A DNA stretch of 12,543 bases, taken from an uncultured Microbacteriaceae bacterium. Lineage in GTDB: Bacteria > Actinomycetota > Actinomycetes > Actinomycetales > Microbacteriaceae. A model generated the notes under the pieces. The model was given only the letters and a program-made list of their open reading frames with translations. It was not told where the DNA came from and did not search any database. The stretch is taken from NCBI GenBank assembly GCA_946481135.1, contig CAMLMQ010000073.1:1-12543 (forward strand). The letters are read 5' to 3'. The position numbers and the translations under genes are program-made. This document shows positions 6,050 through 12,543 of the stretch, in pieces; position 1 is the stretch's first letter, and each line of letters begins with the position of its first letter.

Positions 6050-6080
6050 CCCCCGTCTTCGGGGGAGCCCCGGAACGGGG
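6050..6080 (-). terminator. two tandem GC-rich hairpins after the App1-like gene
   Basis: On the minus strand the stop codon is followed at once by CCCCG-TTC-CGGGG (6080-6068), then by CCCCCG-AAGA-CGGGGG (6065-6050). Both stems are perfect. The sequence after the second is GATGCGTTCTTG, with only short T runs, so termination would rely on stem strength, as is common in actinobacteria. Confidence 0.6.
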
Positions 6081-7079
6081 TCAGAGGATGCCGGCGGCGG
6101 TCAGCTGCTCGCTCAGCCCGGCCCCGTCGGGAGCCGACAGCCACGGGATCGCGGCCGGGGCGTGCGCGCCCTGCGTCGAGCGTCCACCCGCGAGTACGGC
6201 TTCGCCCGGGGTCAGCCGACGGATCGCGACGGCGCGCACGTGCCGCGGATGCTCCGTCGCGAAGTCGCCGTAGATCTGCTCGTCGTGCTGGCCGTCGTCG
6301 CCCACGAGCAGCCAACGGATGCCCGGGAACTCCTCCGCGAGGCGCTCGAGACTCCGCCGCTTGTGCTCGGGTCCGCTGCGGAACCAGTGGTCGGGTGACG
6401 GCCCCCAGTCGGTGAGCAGCAGCGGACCGCGGGGGTACAGATTGCGCGTGAGGAACCGCGTGAGCGTCGGCACGACGTTCCATGCGCCCGTCGAGAGGTA
6501 GACGACCGGGGCACCGGGGTGCGCGCGCGTCACCCGCTCGTACAGCACGGCCATCCCGGCGACCGGGGTGCGTGCGTGCTCGTCGAGCACGAACGAGTTC
6601 CACGCGGCGAGGAAGGGGCGCGGCAGCGCCGTCACCATGACCGTGTCGTCGATGTCGGACACCATCCCGAATCCCGCCGACTCGTCGACGACCATCACGG
6701 GCTCGGCGACGGCGTCCCGCCCAGGCAGCACGATGTCGACGGTGCCCCACCCCGGCGGCAGGTCGGCGTCCACGCGCGCATCGAGGATGCCGCCCCGGTC
6801 GGTGCGCACGGTCGTCGGGACGCCGCCCGCGACGACCGTGACCTCGGCGCCGCGCACCGGCACCGACGTGAAGCTGCGCCACCCGCGGACGCTCGTGAAC
6901 CGGTCGACGCCGGGTTTGCGCAAGACGACCCGGCCCAGCACGCGCACCCAGCCGTCGCCGCCATAGCCGACGAACGGCACGACGGTCGGCACCCGCCCGG
7001 CGCGGCGCGCCCAGGACGCACGCAGACGATGGATGCCGTCTCCGACCCGCACCACGAAGCGCAGTGCCGGTCCCGCCAT
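6081..7079 (-). CDS. App1-family phosphatase (DUF2183-type, phosphatidate phosphatase-like)
   Basis: This 332-residue protein has the App1-type HAD-like catalytic domain. The signature SDIDDTVMVT (residues 141-150) contains the DxDxT motif, with Asp142 as nucleophile and Asp144 as acid/base. YLSTGAWN (194-201) supplies motif II. The probable motif III Lys is Lys240, or a neighbouring basic residue in EHKRRSLE. LVGDDGQHDEQIY (258-270) gives the metal-binding acids. The first 130 residues form a beta-rich N-terminal region that lacks a signal peptide. The yeast namesake App1 is a Mg2+-dependent phosphatidate phosphatase. Bacterial relatives share the motifs, but their substrate is not settled, so lipid phosphatase is an inference. 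ATG 7079 follows a weak CACACT box by six bases. It diverges from the TetR-type gene across 87 bp and is followed by two strong hairpins. Confidence 0.85.
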   Translation of the reverse strand: MAGPALRFVVRVGDGIHRLRASWARRAGRVPTVVPFVGYGGDGWVRVLGRVVLRKPGVDRFTSVRGWRSFTSVPVRGAEVTVVAGGVPTTVRTDRGGILDARVDADLPPGWGTVDIVLPGRDAVAEPVMVVDESAGFGMVSDIDDTVMVTALPRPFLAAWNSFVLDEHARTPVAGMAVLYERVTRAHPGAPVVYLSTGAWNVVPTLTRFLTRNLYPRGPLLLTDWGPSPDHWFRSGPEHKRRSLERLAEEFPGIRWLLVGDDGQHDEQIYGDFATEHPRHVRAVAIRRLTPGEAVLAGGRSTQGAHAPAAIPWLSAPDGAGLSEQLTAAGIL

Positions 7080-7085
7080 GCCCCC

Positions 7086-7091
7086 AGTGTG
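7086..7091 (-). promoter_or_regulatory. weak candidate -10 box CACACT (App1-like gene)
   Basis: CACACT matches TATAAT at three of six bases and ends exactly six bases before ATG 7079. It is listed mainly because the spacing is the same as at the better leaderless promoters here. Confidence 0.25.
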
Positions 7092-7129
7092 TCAGACCCG
7101 GATTCGCCCGCTGGAGCACCCGCACGGCG

Positions 7130-7135
7130 TAGACT
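7130..7135 (+). promoter_or_regulatory. -10 box TAGACT of the TetR-type gene
   Basis: TAGACT is identical to the box at 815-820 but lies 31 bases before the ATG at 7167. Transcription from about 7142 would give a leader of about 25 bases containing a ribosome binding site. No convincing palindromic operator was found in the 87 bp gap. Confidence 0.55.
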
Positions 7136-7154
7136 TGAGAACGGATCAGGACGC

Positions 7155-7160
7155 GAGGAG
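7155..7160 (+). promoter_or_regulatory. ribosome binding site GAGGAG
   Basis: A strong Shine-Dalgarno sequence six bases before ATG 7167. It fixes the start of the TetR-type gene and shows that this gene, unlike several neighbours, is conventionally leadered. Confidence 0.75.
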
Positions 7161-7166
7161 AACCCG

Positions 7167-7808
7167 ATGGCACAGACGCATCTCGAGGCTCCGCGGGTCG
7201 AGGGAACCGCGGTCATCCGCAACGAACCTGTTCAGGCCCGCAGCGCCGCTCGTCTCACCGCGCTGCTCGACGCCGCCGCGCACGTCGTCCACGACATCGG
7301 CTACGAGCGTCTCACCACCGCGATGGTGGCGGACCGCGCCGGTGCCTCGATCGGCACCGTGTATCGCTACTTCCCCGACCGCATCGCGGTGCTGCAGAGC
7401 CTCGCCGCGCGCAACTCGGAGCGCACGAGCGGCCGCGCCGTCGCCGAGATCGCCGACCCCGAGCACGGCGACTGGCTCGCCGCCCTCAGCGCCGCGTTCC
7501 AGCACGTCGTCGATGCCTACCGCGACGAGCCGGGATTCGCGTCGCTGCGCTACGGCGACACGATCGATCTGCGTCCCGCGGCGGGTGCGCCGGCGATGCA
7601 GTCGTTCGCCGACGCGCTGTTCGACGCGCTCGTGGCACGTTTCTCGCTCGACGGATCCGATGAGGCCCGCACGGCGTTCGCGGCGGCGGTCGTCGCGTCG
7701 GACGCGCTGTGCGCCCGGGCCTTCCGGCAGGACCCGGCGGGGGACGCCCGCTACCTCGAGGCGGGCCGAACCGCGACCGTCGCCCTGCTCGCGCCCTTCT
7801 GGTCGTAG
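7167..7808 (+). CDS. TetR/AcrR-family transcriptional regulator
   Basis: A 213-residue protein with a typical TetR layout. After an N-terminal arm of about 25 residues, the DNA-binding domain spans about 26-72: helix 1 with RLTALLDAAAHVV, then GYERLTTAMVADRAGASIGTV (in outline) as the helix-turn-helix, ending in YRYFPDR (66-72), which is close to the family hallmark. The remaining 140 residues are helical and should form the ligand-binding and dimerisation domain. Such proteins usually repress themselves or a neighbour until a small molecule binds. The divergent App1-like phosphatase is the closest candidate target, but no inverted repeat supports this. The start is set by GAGGAG six bases upstream. 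It converges on the DedA gene with seven bases between stops. Confidence 0.9.
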   Translation: MAQTHLEAPRVEGTAVIRNEPVQARSAARLTALLDAAAHVVHDIGYERLTTAMVADRAGASIGTVYRYFPDRIAVLQSLAARNSERTSGRAVAEIADPEHGDWLAALSAAFQHVVDAYRDEPGFASLRYGDTIDLRPAAGAPAMQSFADALFDALVARFSLDGSDEARTAFAAAVVASDALCARAFRQDPAGDARYLEAGRTATVALLAPFWS

Positions 7809-7815
7809 TTCACCG

Positions 7816-8499
7816 TCAGTCCTCGCGCGTCGTCGTGTCGCCGTCGCCCGGGCGGTCCCAGTGGCGCGCCTCGGAGCGTTCGAGCAGCTTCTTCACGACG
7901 ACGACCGCGATGACGAAGAGCACGATCGCGCCGACGAAGAGGTACCCGGCGAAGTGCACGGTGCTCGCGAGTTCGCGGTAGGAGACCGCGGCGACGGAAC
8001 CGAAGGTCACATAGAGCAGCGCCCACAGGACGCACGCGGGCGCCGTCCAGGCGATGAACCTCCGGTAGCTCATGTTGCTCATCCCGACCGTCACGGGCAC
8101 GAGCGAGTGCAACACGGGCAGGAAGCGCGAGACGAACACCCCGATCCCACCGCGTCGGTCGATGTAGTTCGCCGCGCGCTCCCAGTTGCGGGTGCCGAGA
8201 CGTCGCCCGAGACGTGAGTCGCGGATGCGCGGCCCGAAGAAGCGGCCGAGCGCGAAGCCGACGCTCTCACCGCCGAGGGCGCCGACGATCGCCGCCCCGA
8301 GCAGTCCCACGTACTGCACCGGGTTCTGCACCGCCGTGGCGGCGACGAGCACGATCGTGTCGCCCGGGACGACGAGCCCGATGAGGATCGAGGTCTCCAA
8401 GAAGATGCCGAGGCCGGCGAGCAGGGTGCGCGCGATCGGGTCGACGCTCTGCACGAGGTCGAGCACCCAGAGCAGAGCGTCGTTGATCCATTCGTTCAC
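7816..8499 (-). CDS. DedA-family membrane protein
   Basis: This 227-residue integral membrane protein has the DedA (SNARE-associated, VTT-domain) pattern: FLETSILIGLVVPGDT (33-48), with the conserved Glu35 and PGD, and FVSRFLPVLHSLVPVTVG (122-139), a variant of the family's (G/S)RF-P-R-P-AG motif with His131 where Arg is common. Hydrophobic helices surround both re-entrant regions, and a long C-terminal helix (about 190-210) is followed by a charged tail. Some bacterial DedA proteins translocate undecaprenyl phosphate or phospholipids across the membrane; the substrate here is unknown. The GTG start at 8499 follows GGAGG at 8511-8507 by seven bases. It overlaps the stop of the PabC-like gene in the four bases GTGA, so translation is probably coupled. 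Confidence 0.88.
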   Translation of the reverse strand: MNEWINDALLWVLDLVQSVDPIARTLLAGLGIFLETSILIGLVVPGDTIVLVAATAVQNPVQYVGLLGAAIVGALGGESVGFALGRFFGPRIRDSRLGRRLGTRNWERAANYIDRRGGIGVFVSRFLPVLHSLVPVTVGMSNMSYRRFIAWTAPACVLWALLYVTFGSVAAVSYRELASTVHFAGYLFVGAIVLFVIAVVVVKKLLERSEARHWDRPGDGDTTTRED

Positions 8500-9296
8500 G
8501 CGGCCGCCTCCGGCAGCGGCCGCCGCAGCGCGTCGAGGCGTCGGCGCCACGCATCGAGTCGACCCGGTTGCTCGGCGGTCGCGGGGCCGCCGACCCAGGA
8601 GGTCACGATGCGGATGCCGTGCAGCGCGTTGAGCGCCCACACCTCGCAGCCGTCGAGCTCGTCGGGGCGCACCCCCTCGTGCAGCACGTCGACGCCGGTC
8701 GCCGTCGTGAGGGCGAGCACGCTGCGCAGGGTCACGCTGTCGATCCTGGCGATCGAATCCGAAGGAATCCCCAGAGCGTCGCCCCGCCACCACGCGAGGC
8801 AGGTCGTCGAGCCCTCCGCGACCCAGCCCTCGGGGGTGAGGAGCACCGCGTCGCCGGCGCCGAGCGGCTGCACCGACGTGCGCAGCCGCACCATCGCCTC
8901 GAGGTCGGGCCCTTTGACACGCGGCCTCGTGCGCGGGTCCGAGCCGTCGAACGTCGCGAGCACGATCGATCGGCTGCGCTCCGGCGCGGGCCTCAGCCGG
9001 AAGAGCAGCTGCGGCGCGCCGTGCTGGATGCGCAGCTCCACCCGGGGGAACCAGTCGCCCACGCGCGGGAGGGCCGCGATCGACGCCGCCCAGAATGCCG
9101 CCGCGTCGTCGGGGTCGACGAGGTCGGCGGGGAGGGCGTCGAGGAAACGCGAGCGGTGCAGATCGAGGGCGAGCACGGTTCCGTCGGTCACGAGCCAGGA
9201 GTCGGCGACCACGACCGCGGCGGGTGCGACGTCGCAGTCGTCGCGGGCTTCGAGCACGCCGCGACCCCACCGGAAGGTCACGGCCGCCGCGCTCAT
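8496..9296 (-). CDS. pabC: class IV aminotransferase, probable aminodeoxychorismate lyase (PabC-like)
   Basis: A 266-residue PLP-dependent enzyme of fold type IV. The expected PLP-binding lysine is Lys128 in RVKGPD. Glu161 begins EGSTTCLAWW, a form of the EGS(T/S)xN motif that contacts the cofactor, and ALNALHGIRIV (221-231) matches the phosphate-binding region near the C-terminus. The family includes branched-chain aminotransferases, D-amino acid aminotransferases and 4-amino-4-deoxychorismate lyase. The adjoining divergent PabB-like gene favours the lyase, which releases pyruvate to give p-aminobenzoate for folate. Sequence alone would not decide this. ATG 9296 lies six bases after TAGCCT on the minus strand and has no ribosome binding site. 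The stop is shared with the DedA start (GTGA). Confidence 0.78.
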   Translation of the reverse strand: MSAAAVTFRWGRGVLEARDDCDVAPAAVVVADSWLVTDGTVLALDLHRSRFLDALPADLVDPDDAAAFWAASIAALPRVGDWFPRVELRIQHGAPQLLFRLRPAPERSRSIVLATFDGSDPRTRPRVKGPDLEAMVRLRTSVQPLGAGDAVLLTPEGWVAEGSTTCLAWWRGDALGIPSDSIARIDSVTLRSVLALTTATGVDVLHEGVRPDELDGCEVWALNALHGIRIVTSWVGGPATAEQPGRLDAWRRRLDALRRPLPEAAA

Positions 9297-9310
9297 AGGA
9301 TCAGGCTATG
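9294..9310. promoter_or_regulatory. overlapping divergent leaderless promoters of pabC-like and pabB-like genes
   Basis: CATAGGATCAGGCTATG carries both start codons as CAT (9294-9296, minus-strand ATG) and ATG (9308-9310). The plus-strand -10 box is TAGGAT (9296-9301), six bases before ATG 9308. The minus-strand -10 box is TAGCCT (9308-9303), six bases before ATG 9296. Each box therefore overlaps the other gene's start codon by one base. The ends form an inverted repeat, CATAG and CTATG, around GATCAGG. Confidence 0.65.
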
Positions 9311-10633
9311 CGTCGTCGGCTCCTGCGCCACTCCCTCGCGCACGGGCTCGACCCGGAGGCCGCGTTCCGCGCCCTCGCGACGGGCACGCACGACGCGTTC
9401 TGGCTCGACAGCGGACGACACGGCGTGCATGTGCTGGGGGTGGGAGAGCGCATCCTCCCCGAGCGCGGCGCGGTGCTGCCGACGCTCCGAGCCGAGCTCG
9501 ACCGCGAGCCGATCGAGCTCTACCGGGCCTACCCCGACTTCGACGGCTTCCGTCTCGGGCTCGTCGGCTGGGTCGGCTACGAGGTGCGGGAGGAGACCAC
9601 CGGGGTGCCCGTGACGCGGCGGTCCCGGCATCCCGACGCCGCCTTCCTCCGGGTCGACCGCGCGCTCGCGATCGACGTCGACCGCGGCACCGCCGACCTG
9701 CTCGCGCTCGGGGAGGAGTGGACGGGCGAGCTCGCCGACTGGCGCGACGACCTCGAGCGGCGGCTCGCCGACCCGCCGCCGTCGCAGGTGCATCCGTCCG
9801 CCGACGTGGCCGTGCGCTGGCGGGACGACGAGGCGACCTACCTCGCGAACGTGCGCGCGTGCCTCGACGCCATCCGCGAGGGCGAGACGTATCAGATCTG
9901 CCTCACGACGACGGCCGAGGTCGACGGCACCTTCGACGACGTCGCGAGCTACCTCGCGCTGCGAGCGGCATCCTCCAGCCACCACGGCGGGTTCCTGCGC
10001 ATCGCGGGCACGAGCGTGCTGTCGGCGAGCCCCGAGCGGTTCCTCGAAGTGGATGCCGAAGGGCTCGTGCGCACCCGCCCGATCAAGGGCACCCGGCCCC
10101 GCGCGAGTCTGCACGTCGCCGACGAGGAGCTCGCGAACGAGCTCGAGGAGAGCGAGAAGGAGCGCGCCGAGAACGTCATGATCGTCGACCTCATGCGCAA
10201 CGACCTGTCGCGCGTGTGCGAACTCGGGTCGGTCGCCGTCACGAGCCTGCTCGCCGTCGAGAGCTACCCGGCCGTGCACCAGCTCGTCTCGGAGGTCGAG
10301 GGACGGTTGCGGCCCGGACTCACCGCCGTCGACGCCCTCGGCGCGTGCTTCCCCGCGGGGTCGATGACGGGGGCGCCGAAGATCCGGGCGACGCAGATCC
10401 TCGACACACTCGAGTCGGGTCCGCGCGGCGTCTATGCCGGCACGTTCGGGTTCTTCGGCTACGACGGCCAGGCCGACCTCGCGATGGTCATCCGCACGAT
10501 CGTGATGGATGCCGACGGCGCCTCCGTCGGCGCGGGTGGCGGCATCACGACCCTCTCCGACCCCGACGAGGAGTACGCCGAGATGCGGCTCAAGGCGCGC
10601 GCCCCGCTCGCCGCCCTCCGCCTGCCTCGCTGA
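9308..10633 (+). CDS. pabB: aminodeoxychorismate synthase component I (PabB-like, chorismate-binding)
   Basis: This 441-residue protein belongs to the anthranilate/p-aminobenzoate/isochorismate synthase family. The N-terminal 160 residues contain LVGWVGYEVR (85-94). The C-terminal chorismate-binding domain has YQICLTT (195-201), SPERFL (241-246), PIKGTRPR (258-265), MRNDLSRVC (296-304), VHQLVSEV (323-330), GSMTGAPK (351-358) and GAGGGITTLSDP (408-419). Lys260 in PIKGT is diagnostic: aminodeoxychorismate synthases have Lys there for covalent catalysis, while anthranilate synthases have Ala. The reaction adds ammonia, normally from the PabA/TrpG glutaminase, to chorismate on the way to p-aminobenzoate and folate. 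No glutaminase domain is fused, and none is encoded here. ATG 9308 is six bases after a -10 box, so the mRNA should be leaderless. Confidence 0.9.
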   Translation: MRRRLLRHSLAHGLDPEAAFRALATGTHDAFWLDSGRHGVHVLGVGERILPERGAVLPTLRAELDREPIELYRAYPDFDGFRLGLVGWVGYEVREETTGVPVTRRSRHPDAAFLRVDRALAIDVDRGTADLLALGEEWTGELADWRDDLERRLADPPPSQVHPSADVAVRWRDDEATYLANVRACLDAIREGETYQICLTTTAEVDGTFDDVASYLALRAASSSHHGGFLRIAGTSVLSASPERFLEVDAEGLVRTRPIKGTRPRASLHVADEELANELEESEKERAENVMIVDLMRNDLSRVCELGSVAVTSLLAVESYPAVHQLVSEVEGRLRPGLTAVDALGACFPAGSMTGAPKIRATQILDTLESGPRGVYAGTFGFFGYDGQADLAMVIRTIVMDADGASVGAGGGITTLSDPDEEYAEMRLKARAPLAALRLPR

Positions 10634-10677
10634 CCCACGTCCCGCACCGGAACGGCGGAGGCCGCGCGCGCGTTGAC

Positions 10678-10683
10678 TACGCT
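10678..10683 (+). promoter_or_regulatory. candidate -10 box TACGCT of leuS
   Basis: TACGCT lies in the 91 bp gap after the PabB-like gene, 41 bases before the leuS GTG. A start near 10690 would leave a leader of about 35 bases, far too short for a T-box. No strong terminator hairpin was seen in the gap, so read-through from the upstream gene is also possible. Confidence 0.4.
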
Positions 10684-10712
10684 GGACGGGGCCGCCAGGC
10701 CCGACGAGGACG

Positions 10713-10718
10713 AAGAGG
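10713..10718 (+). promoter_or_regulatory. ribosome binding site AAGAGG
   Basis: A purine-rich site six bases before the GTG at 10725; it sets the leuS start. Confidence 0.6.
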
Positions 10719-10724
10719 CAAGAC

Positions 10725-12543
10725 GTGCAGCACGACCGCGACCCCGAGAACGACTACGACATCCGGCGCATCCAGGAGAAGTGGCTCGCGCGCTGGCAGG
10801 AGACCAAGCCGTTCGAGACCGCCGGCGTGCCCGACACCAAGCCCCGCAAGTACGTGCTCGACATGTTCCCCTACCCGTCGGGCGACCTGCACATGGGCCA
10901 CGCCGAAGCGTTCGCGTTCGGCGACATCATCGCGCGGTACTGGCGCCAGCAGGGCTTCAACGTGCTCCATCCGATCGGGTGGGACTCGTTCGGCCTCCCC
11001 GCCGAGAACGCCGCCATCAAGCGCGGCGTCGACCCGCGCGAGTGGACCTACTCCAACATCGCGCAGCAGAAGGCGTCGTTCATCCGCTACGGCAACAGCT
11101 TCGACTGGAGCCGCGAACTGCACACCTCCGACCCCGAGTACTACAAGTGGAACCAGTGGCTGTTCCTCAAGCTCTACGAGAAGGGCCTCGCCTACCGCAA
11201 GGCGTCCTACGTCAACTGGGACCCGGTCGACCAGACCGTGCTCGCCAACGAGCAGGTGCTGCCCGACGGCACGTCGGAGCGCTCGGGCGCCGTCGTCGTG
11301 AAGAAGAAGCTCACGCAGTGGTACTTCAAGATCACCGACTACGCCGACCGCCTGCTGGATGACCTCAACCAGCTCGAAGGCTCGTGGCCGAGCAAGGTGA
11401 TCGCGATGCAGCGCAACTGGATCGGGCGCTCCACCGGCGCCGAAGTCGAGTTCGAGGTCGAGGGCCGCAGCGAGAAGGTGCCGGTCTTCACGACGCGCCC
11501 CGACACGCTGTTCGGGGCCACGTTCATGGTCGTCGCACCCGACTCCGACCTCGCCGCCGAACTCGTCGCCGGATCGTCGGCCGAGGTGCGTATGGCCTTC
11601 CAGGACTACCTCGAGCAGGTGCAGCGGGCCACCGAGATCGAACGCCAGGATGCCGACCGCCCCAAGACCGGCGTCTTCCTCGACCGCTACGCGATCAACC
11701 CCGTCAACGGCGAGCGTCTGCCGATCTGGGCCGCCGACTACGTGCTCGCCGACTACGGCCACGGCGCGATCATGGCGGTGCCCGCGCACGACCAGCGCGA
11801 CCTCGACTTCGCGATCCGGTTCGACCTGCCGGTGCGCGTCGTCATCGACACCAACGCCCCCATCACGGGCGCCATCCCCGTCATCACGCCCGAGATGCTC
11901 GAATCGGGCGAACTGCCCGCGCTCGACCCGAAGAGCACGGGGGAGGCGCTGCACGGCGACGGGCGGCTGATCAACTCCGGCCCCCTCGACGGCCTGAGCG
12001 TCACCAACGCGAAGCTGCGCGCCGTCGAACTGCTCGAGCAGCGAGGGGCCGGCCGCGCCGCCAAGACCTACCGCCTGCGCGACTGGCTCATCTCCCGCCA
12101 GCGCTACTGGGGCACGCCCATCCCGATCCTGCACGCCGACGACGGGTCGCTGCATCCCGTGCCCGAGGAGCAGCTGCCCATCACGCTGCCGCCGACGGAA
12201 GGCCTCGACCTCAAGCCGAAGGGGTCGTCGCCGCTCGGCGCCGCCACCGGGTGGGTCGAGACGACGCTGCCCGACGGCCGACCCGCCCGCCGCGACCCCG
12301 ACACGATGGACACCTTCGTCGACTCGTCGTGGTACTTCCTGCGGTTCCTCAACGCGACCGACGACACCCGCGCGTTCGACCCGGCCGAGGCGTCGAAGTG
12401 GGCGCCCGTCGACCAGTACGTCGGCGGGGTCGAGCACGCCATCCTGCACCTGCTCTACGCGCGCTTCATCACGAAGGTGCTCTTCGACCTGGGGTACGTC
12501 GACTTCACCGAGCCGTTCAGCGCCGTGCTCAACCAGGGCATGG
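10725..12543 (+). CDS. leuS: leucyl-tRNA synthetase, 3' end beyond the window
   Basis: 606 residues of a class Ia aminoacyl-tRNA synthetase are present, about 70% of a usual 840-870-residue LeuS. The enzyme charges tRNA-Leu with leucine in the cytoplasm. The catalytic domain begins with [18 protein letters not shown] (42-59), containing the HIGH-type motif HMGH at 56-59. The zinc-domain region around [16 protein letters not shown] (163-178) follows. The editing domain is inserted after [13 protein letters not shown] and has the Thr-rich [10 protein letters not shown] (255-264) and AVPAHDQRD (351-359), whose Asp356 corresponds to the universal editing-site Asp. RYWGTPIP and [13 protein letters not shown] return to the catalytic core. 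The KMSKS loop, anticodon-binding domain and C-terminal domain lie past position 12543. No cysteine occurs in any of the visible residues. The GTG start is set by AAGAGG and by conserved sequence starting soon after. Confidence 0.97.
   Translation, partial: MQHDRDPENDYDIRRIQEKWLARWQETKPFETAGVPDTKPRKYVLDMFPYPSGDLHMGHAEAFAFGDIIARYWRQQGFNVLHPIGWDSFGLPAENAAIKRGVDPREWTYSNIAQQKASFIRYGNSFDWSRELHTSDPEYYKWNQWLFLKLYEKGLAYRKASYVNWDPVDQTVLANEQVLPDGTSERSGAVVVKKKLTQWYFKITDYADRLLDDLNQLEGSWPSKVIAMQRNWIGRSTGAEVEFEVEGRSEKVPVFTTRPDTLFGATFMVVAPDSDLAAELVAGSSAEVRMAFQDYLEQVQRATEIERQDADRPKTGVFLDRYAINPVNGERLPIWAADYVLADYGHGAIMAVPAHDQRDLDFAIRFDLPVRVVIDTNAPITGAIPVITPEMLESGELPALDPKSTGEALHGDGRLINSGPLDGLSVTNAKLRAVELLEQRGAGRAAKTYRLRDWLISRQRYWGTPIPILHADDGSLHPVPEEQLPITLPPTEGLDLKPKGSSPLGAATGWVETTLPDGRPARRDPDTMDTFVDSSWYFLRFLNATDDTRAFDPAEASKWAPVDQYVGGVEHAILHLLYARFITKVLFDLGYVDFTEPFSAVLNQGM

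Noticed and set aside
7080..7166. TetR operator in the gap between the App1-like and TetR-type genes
   Set aside because: I looked for a palindrome of the usual 15-20 bp size and found only weak, short matches, so no site is called.
8500..9270. Long N-terminal extension of the DedA frame
   Set aside because: The upstream part is Arg-rich shadow sequence of the PabC-like gene. DedA homology starts at GTG 8499, which has GGAGG seven bases before it.
9308..10633. Annotation as anthranilate synthase component I (TrpE)
   Set aside because: The PIKGT motif has Lys, as in aminodeoxychorismate synthase, where anthranilate synthases have Ala. The PabC-like neighbour also favours PabB.
10634..10724. 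T-box or leader-peptide attenuator before leuS
   Set aside because: The leader is only about 35-90 bases, has no run of Leu codons and no specifier or antiterminator structure that I can see.
8608..11301. 897-codon plus-strand open frame
   Set aside because: It is antisense to the PabC-like gene and out of frame with the PabB-like gene and leuS, all of which have strong motifs. The translation is low-complexity.
10677..12449. 590-codon open frame on the minus strand opposite leuS
   Set aside because: LeuS on the plus strand is unmistakable over the whole span. The antisense product is low-complexity, rich in Val, Gly, Arg and Glu, with no recognisable domain; it is the usual high-GC shadow of a real gene.
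1..12543. Defence system, prophage, mobile element or CRISPR array
   Set aside because: No recombinase, transposase, phage, restriction or Cas-like motif, no terminal repeats and no spaced direct repeats were seen. Base composition and codon use look uniform across the window.

Overview
This is a 12.5 kb piece of a very GC-rich chromosome (roughly 73% G+C by eye). Codons end almost always in G or C, GTG starts are common, and many genes have a TAnnnT -10 box only six or seven bases before the start codon. With the gene content, this points to an actinobacterium, most likely of the family Microbacteriaceae; that placement is inference. No IS element, integrase, tRNA, rRNA, CRISPR array or obvious foreign island was seen. 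It looks like ordinary chromosomal backbone: twelve genes, two of them cut by the window ends, with no gap above about 220 bp.

Layout. Positions 1-2370 (+): the 3' end of a luciferase-like flavin oxidoreductase, then two alpha/beta hydrolases whose ends overlap. 2367-3191 (-): a UbiA-type prenyltransferase that meets the second hydrolase stop-to-stop. 3227-4408 (+): a lipoprotein beta-N-acetylhexosaminidase of glycoside hydrolase family 3, divergent from the prenyltransferase. 4417-5493 (-): a winged-helix protein of the AlkZ-like DNA glycosylase superfamily. 5546-5863 (-): a small two-helix membrane protein behind an unusual C-rich leader. 6081-7079 (-): an App1-type phosphatase followed by two tandem hairpins. 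7167-7808 (+): a TetR-type regulator. 7816-9296 (-): a DedA membrane protein coupled to a PabC-like class IV aminotransferase. 9308-10633 (+): the PabB-like chorismate-utilising enzyme. 10725-end (+): leuS, cut by the window.

Working together. The clearest functional unit is 8496-10633: a PabB-like aminodeoxychorismate synthase and a PabC-like aminodeoxychorismate lyase, consecutive steps to p-aminobenzoate and folate. They are divergently transcribed from an 11 bp gap, with each -10 box overlapping the other gene's start codon. The glutaminase partner (PabA/TrpG) is not in the window. The two hydrolases probably form an operon. The other genes look independently transcribed.

The unusual content is mostly regulatory architecture rather than a new gene system: repeated leaderless promoters, near-symmetrical divergent promoters, stop codons overlapping or placed in an inverted repeat, a 140-base C-rich leader with an inverted repeat, and a clear excess of the word GGATGC/GCATCC in coding and non-coding DNA.
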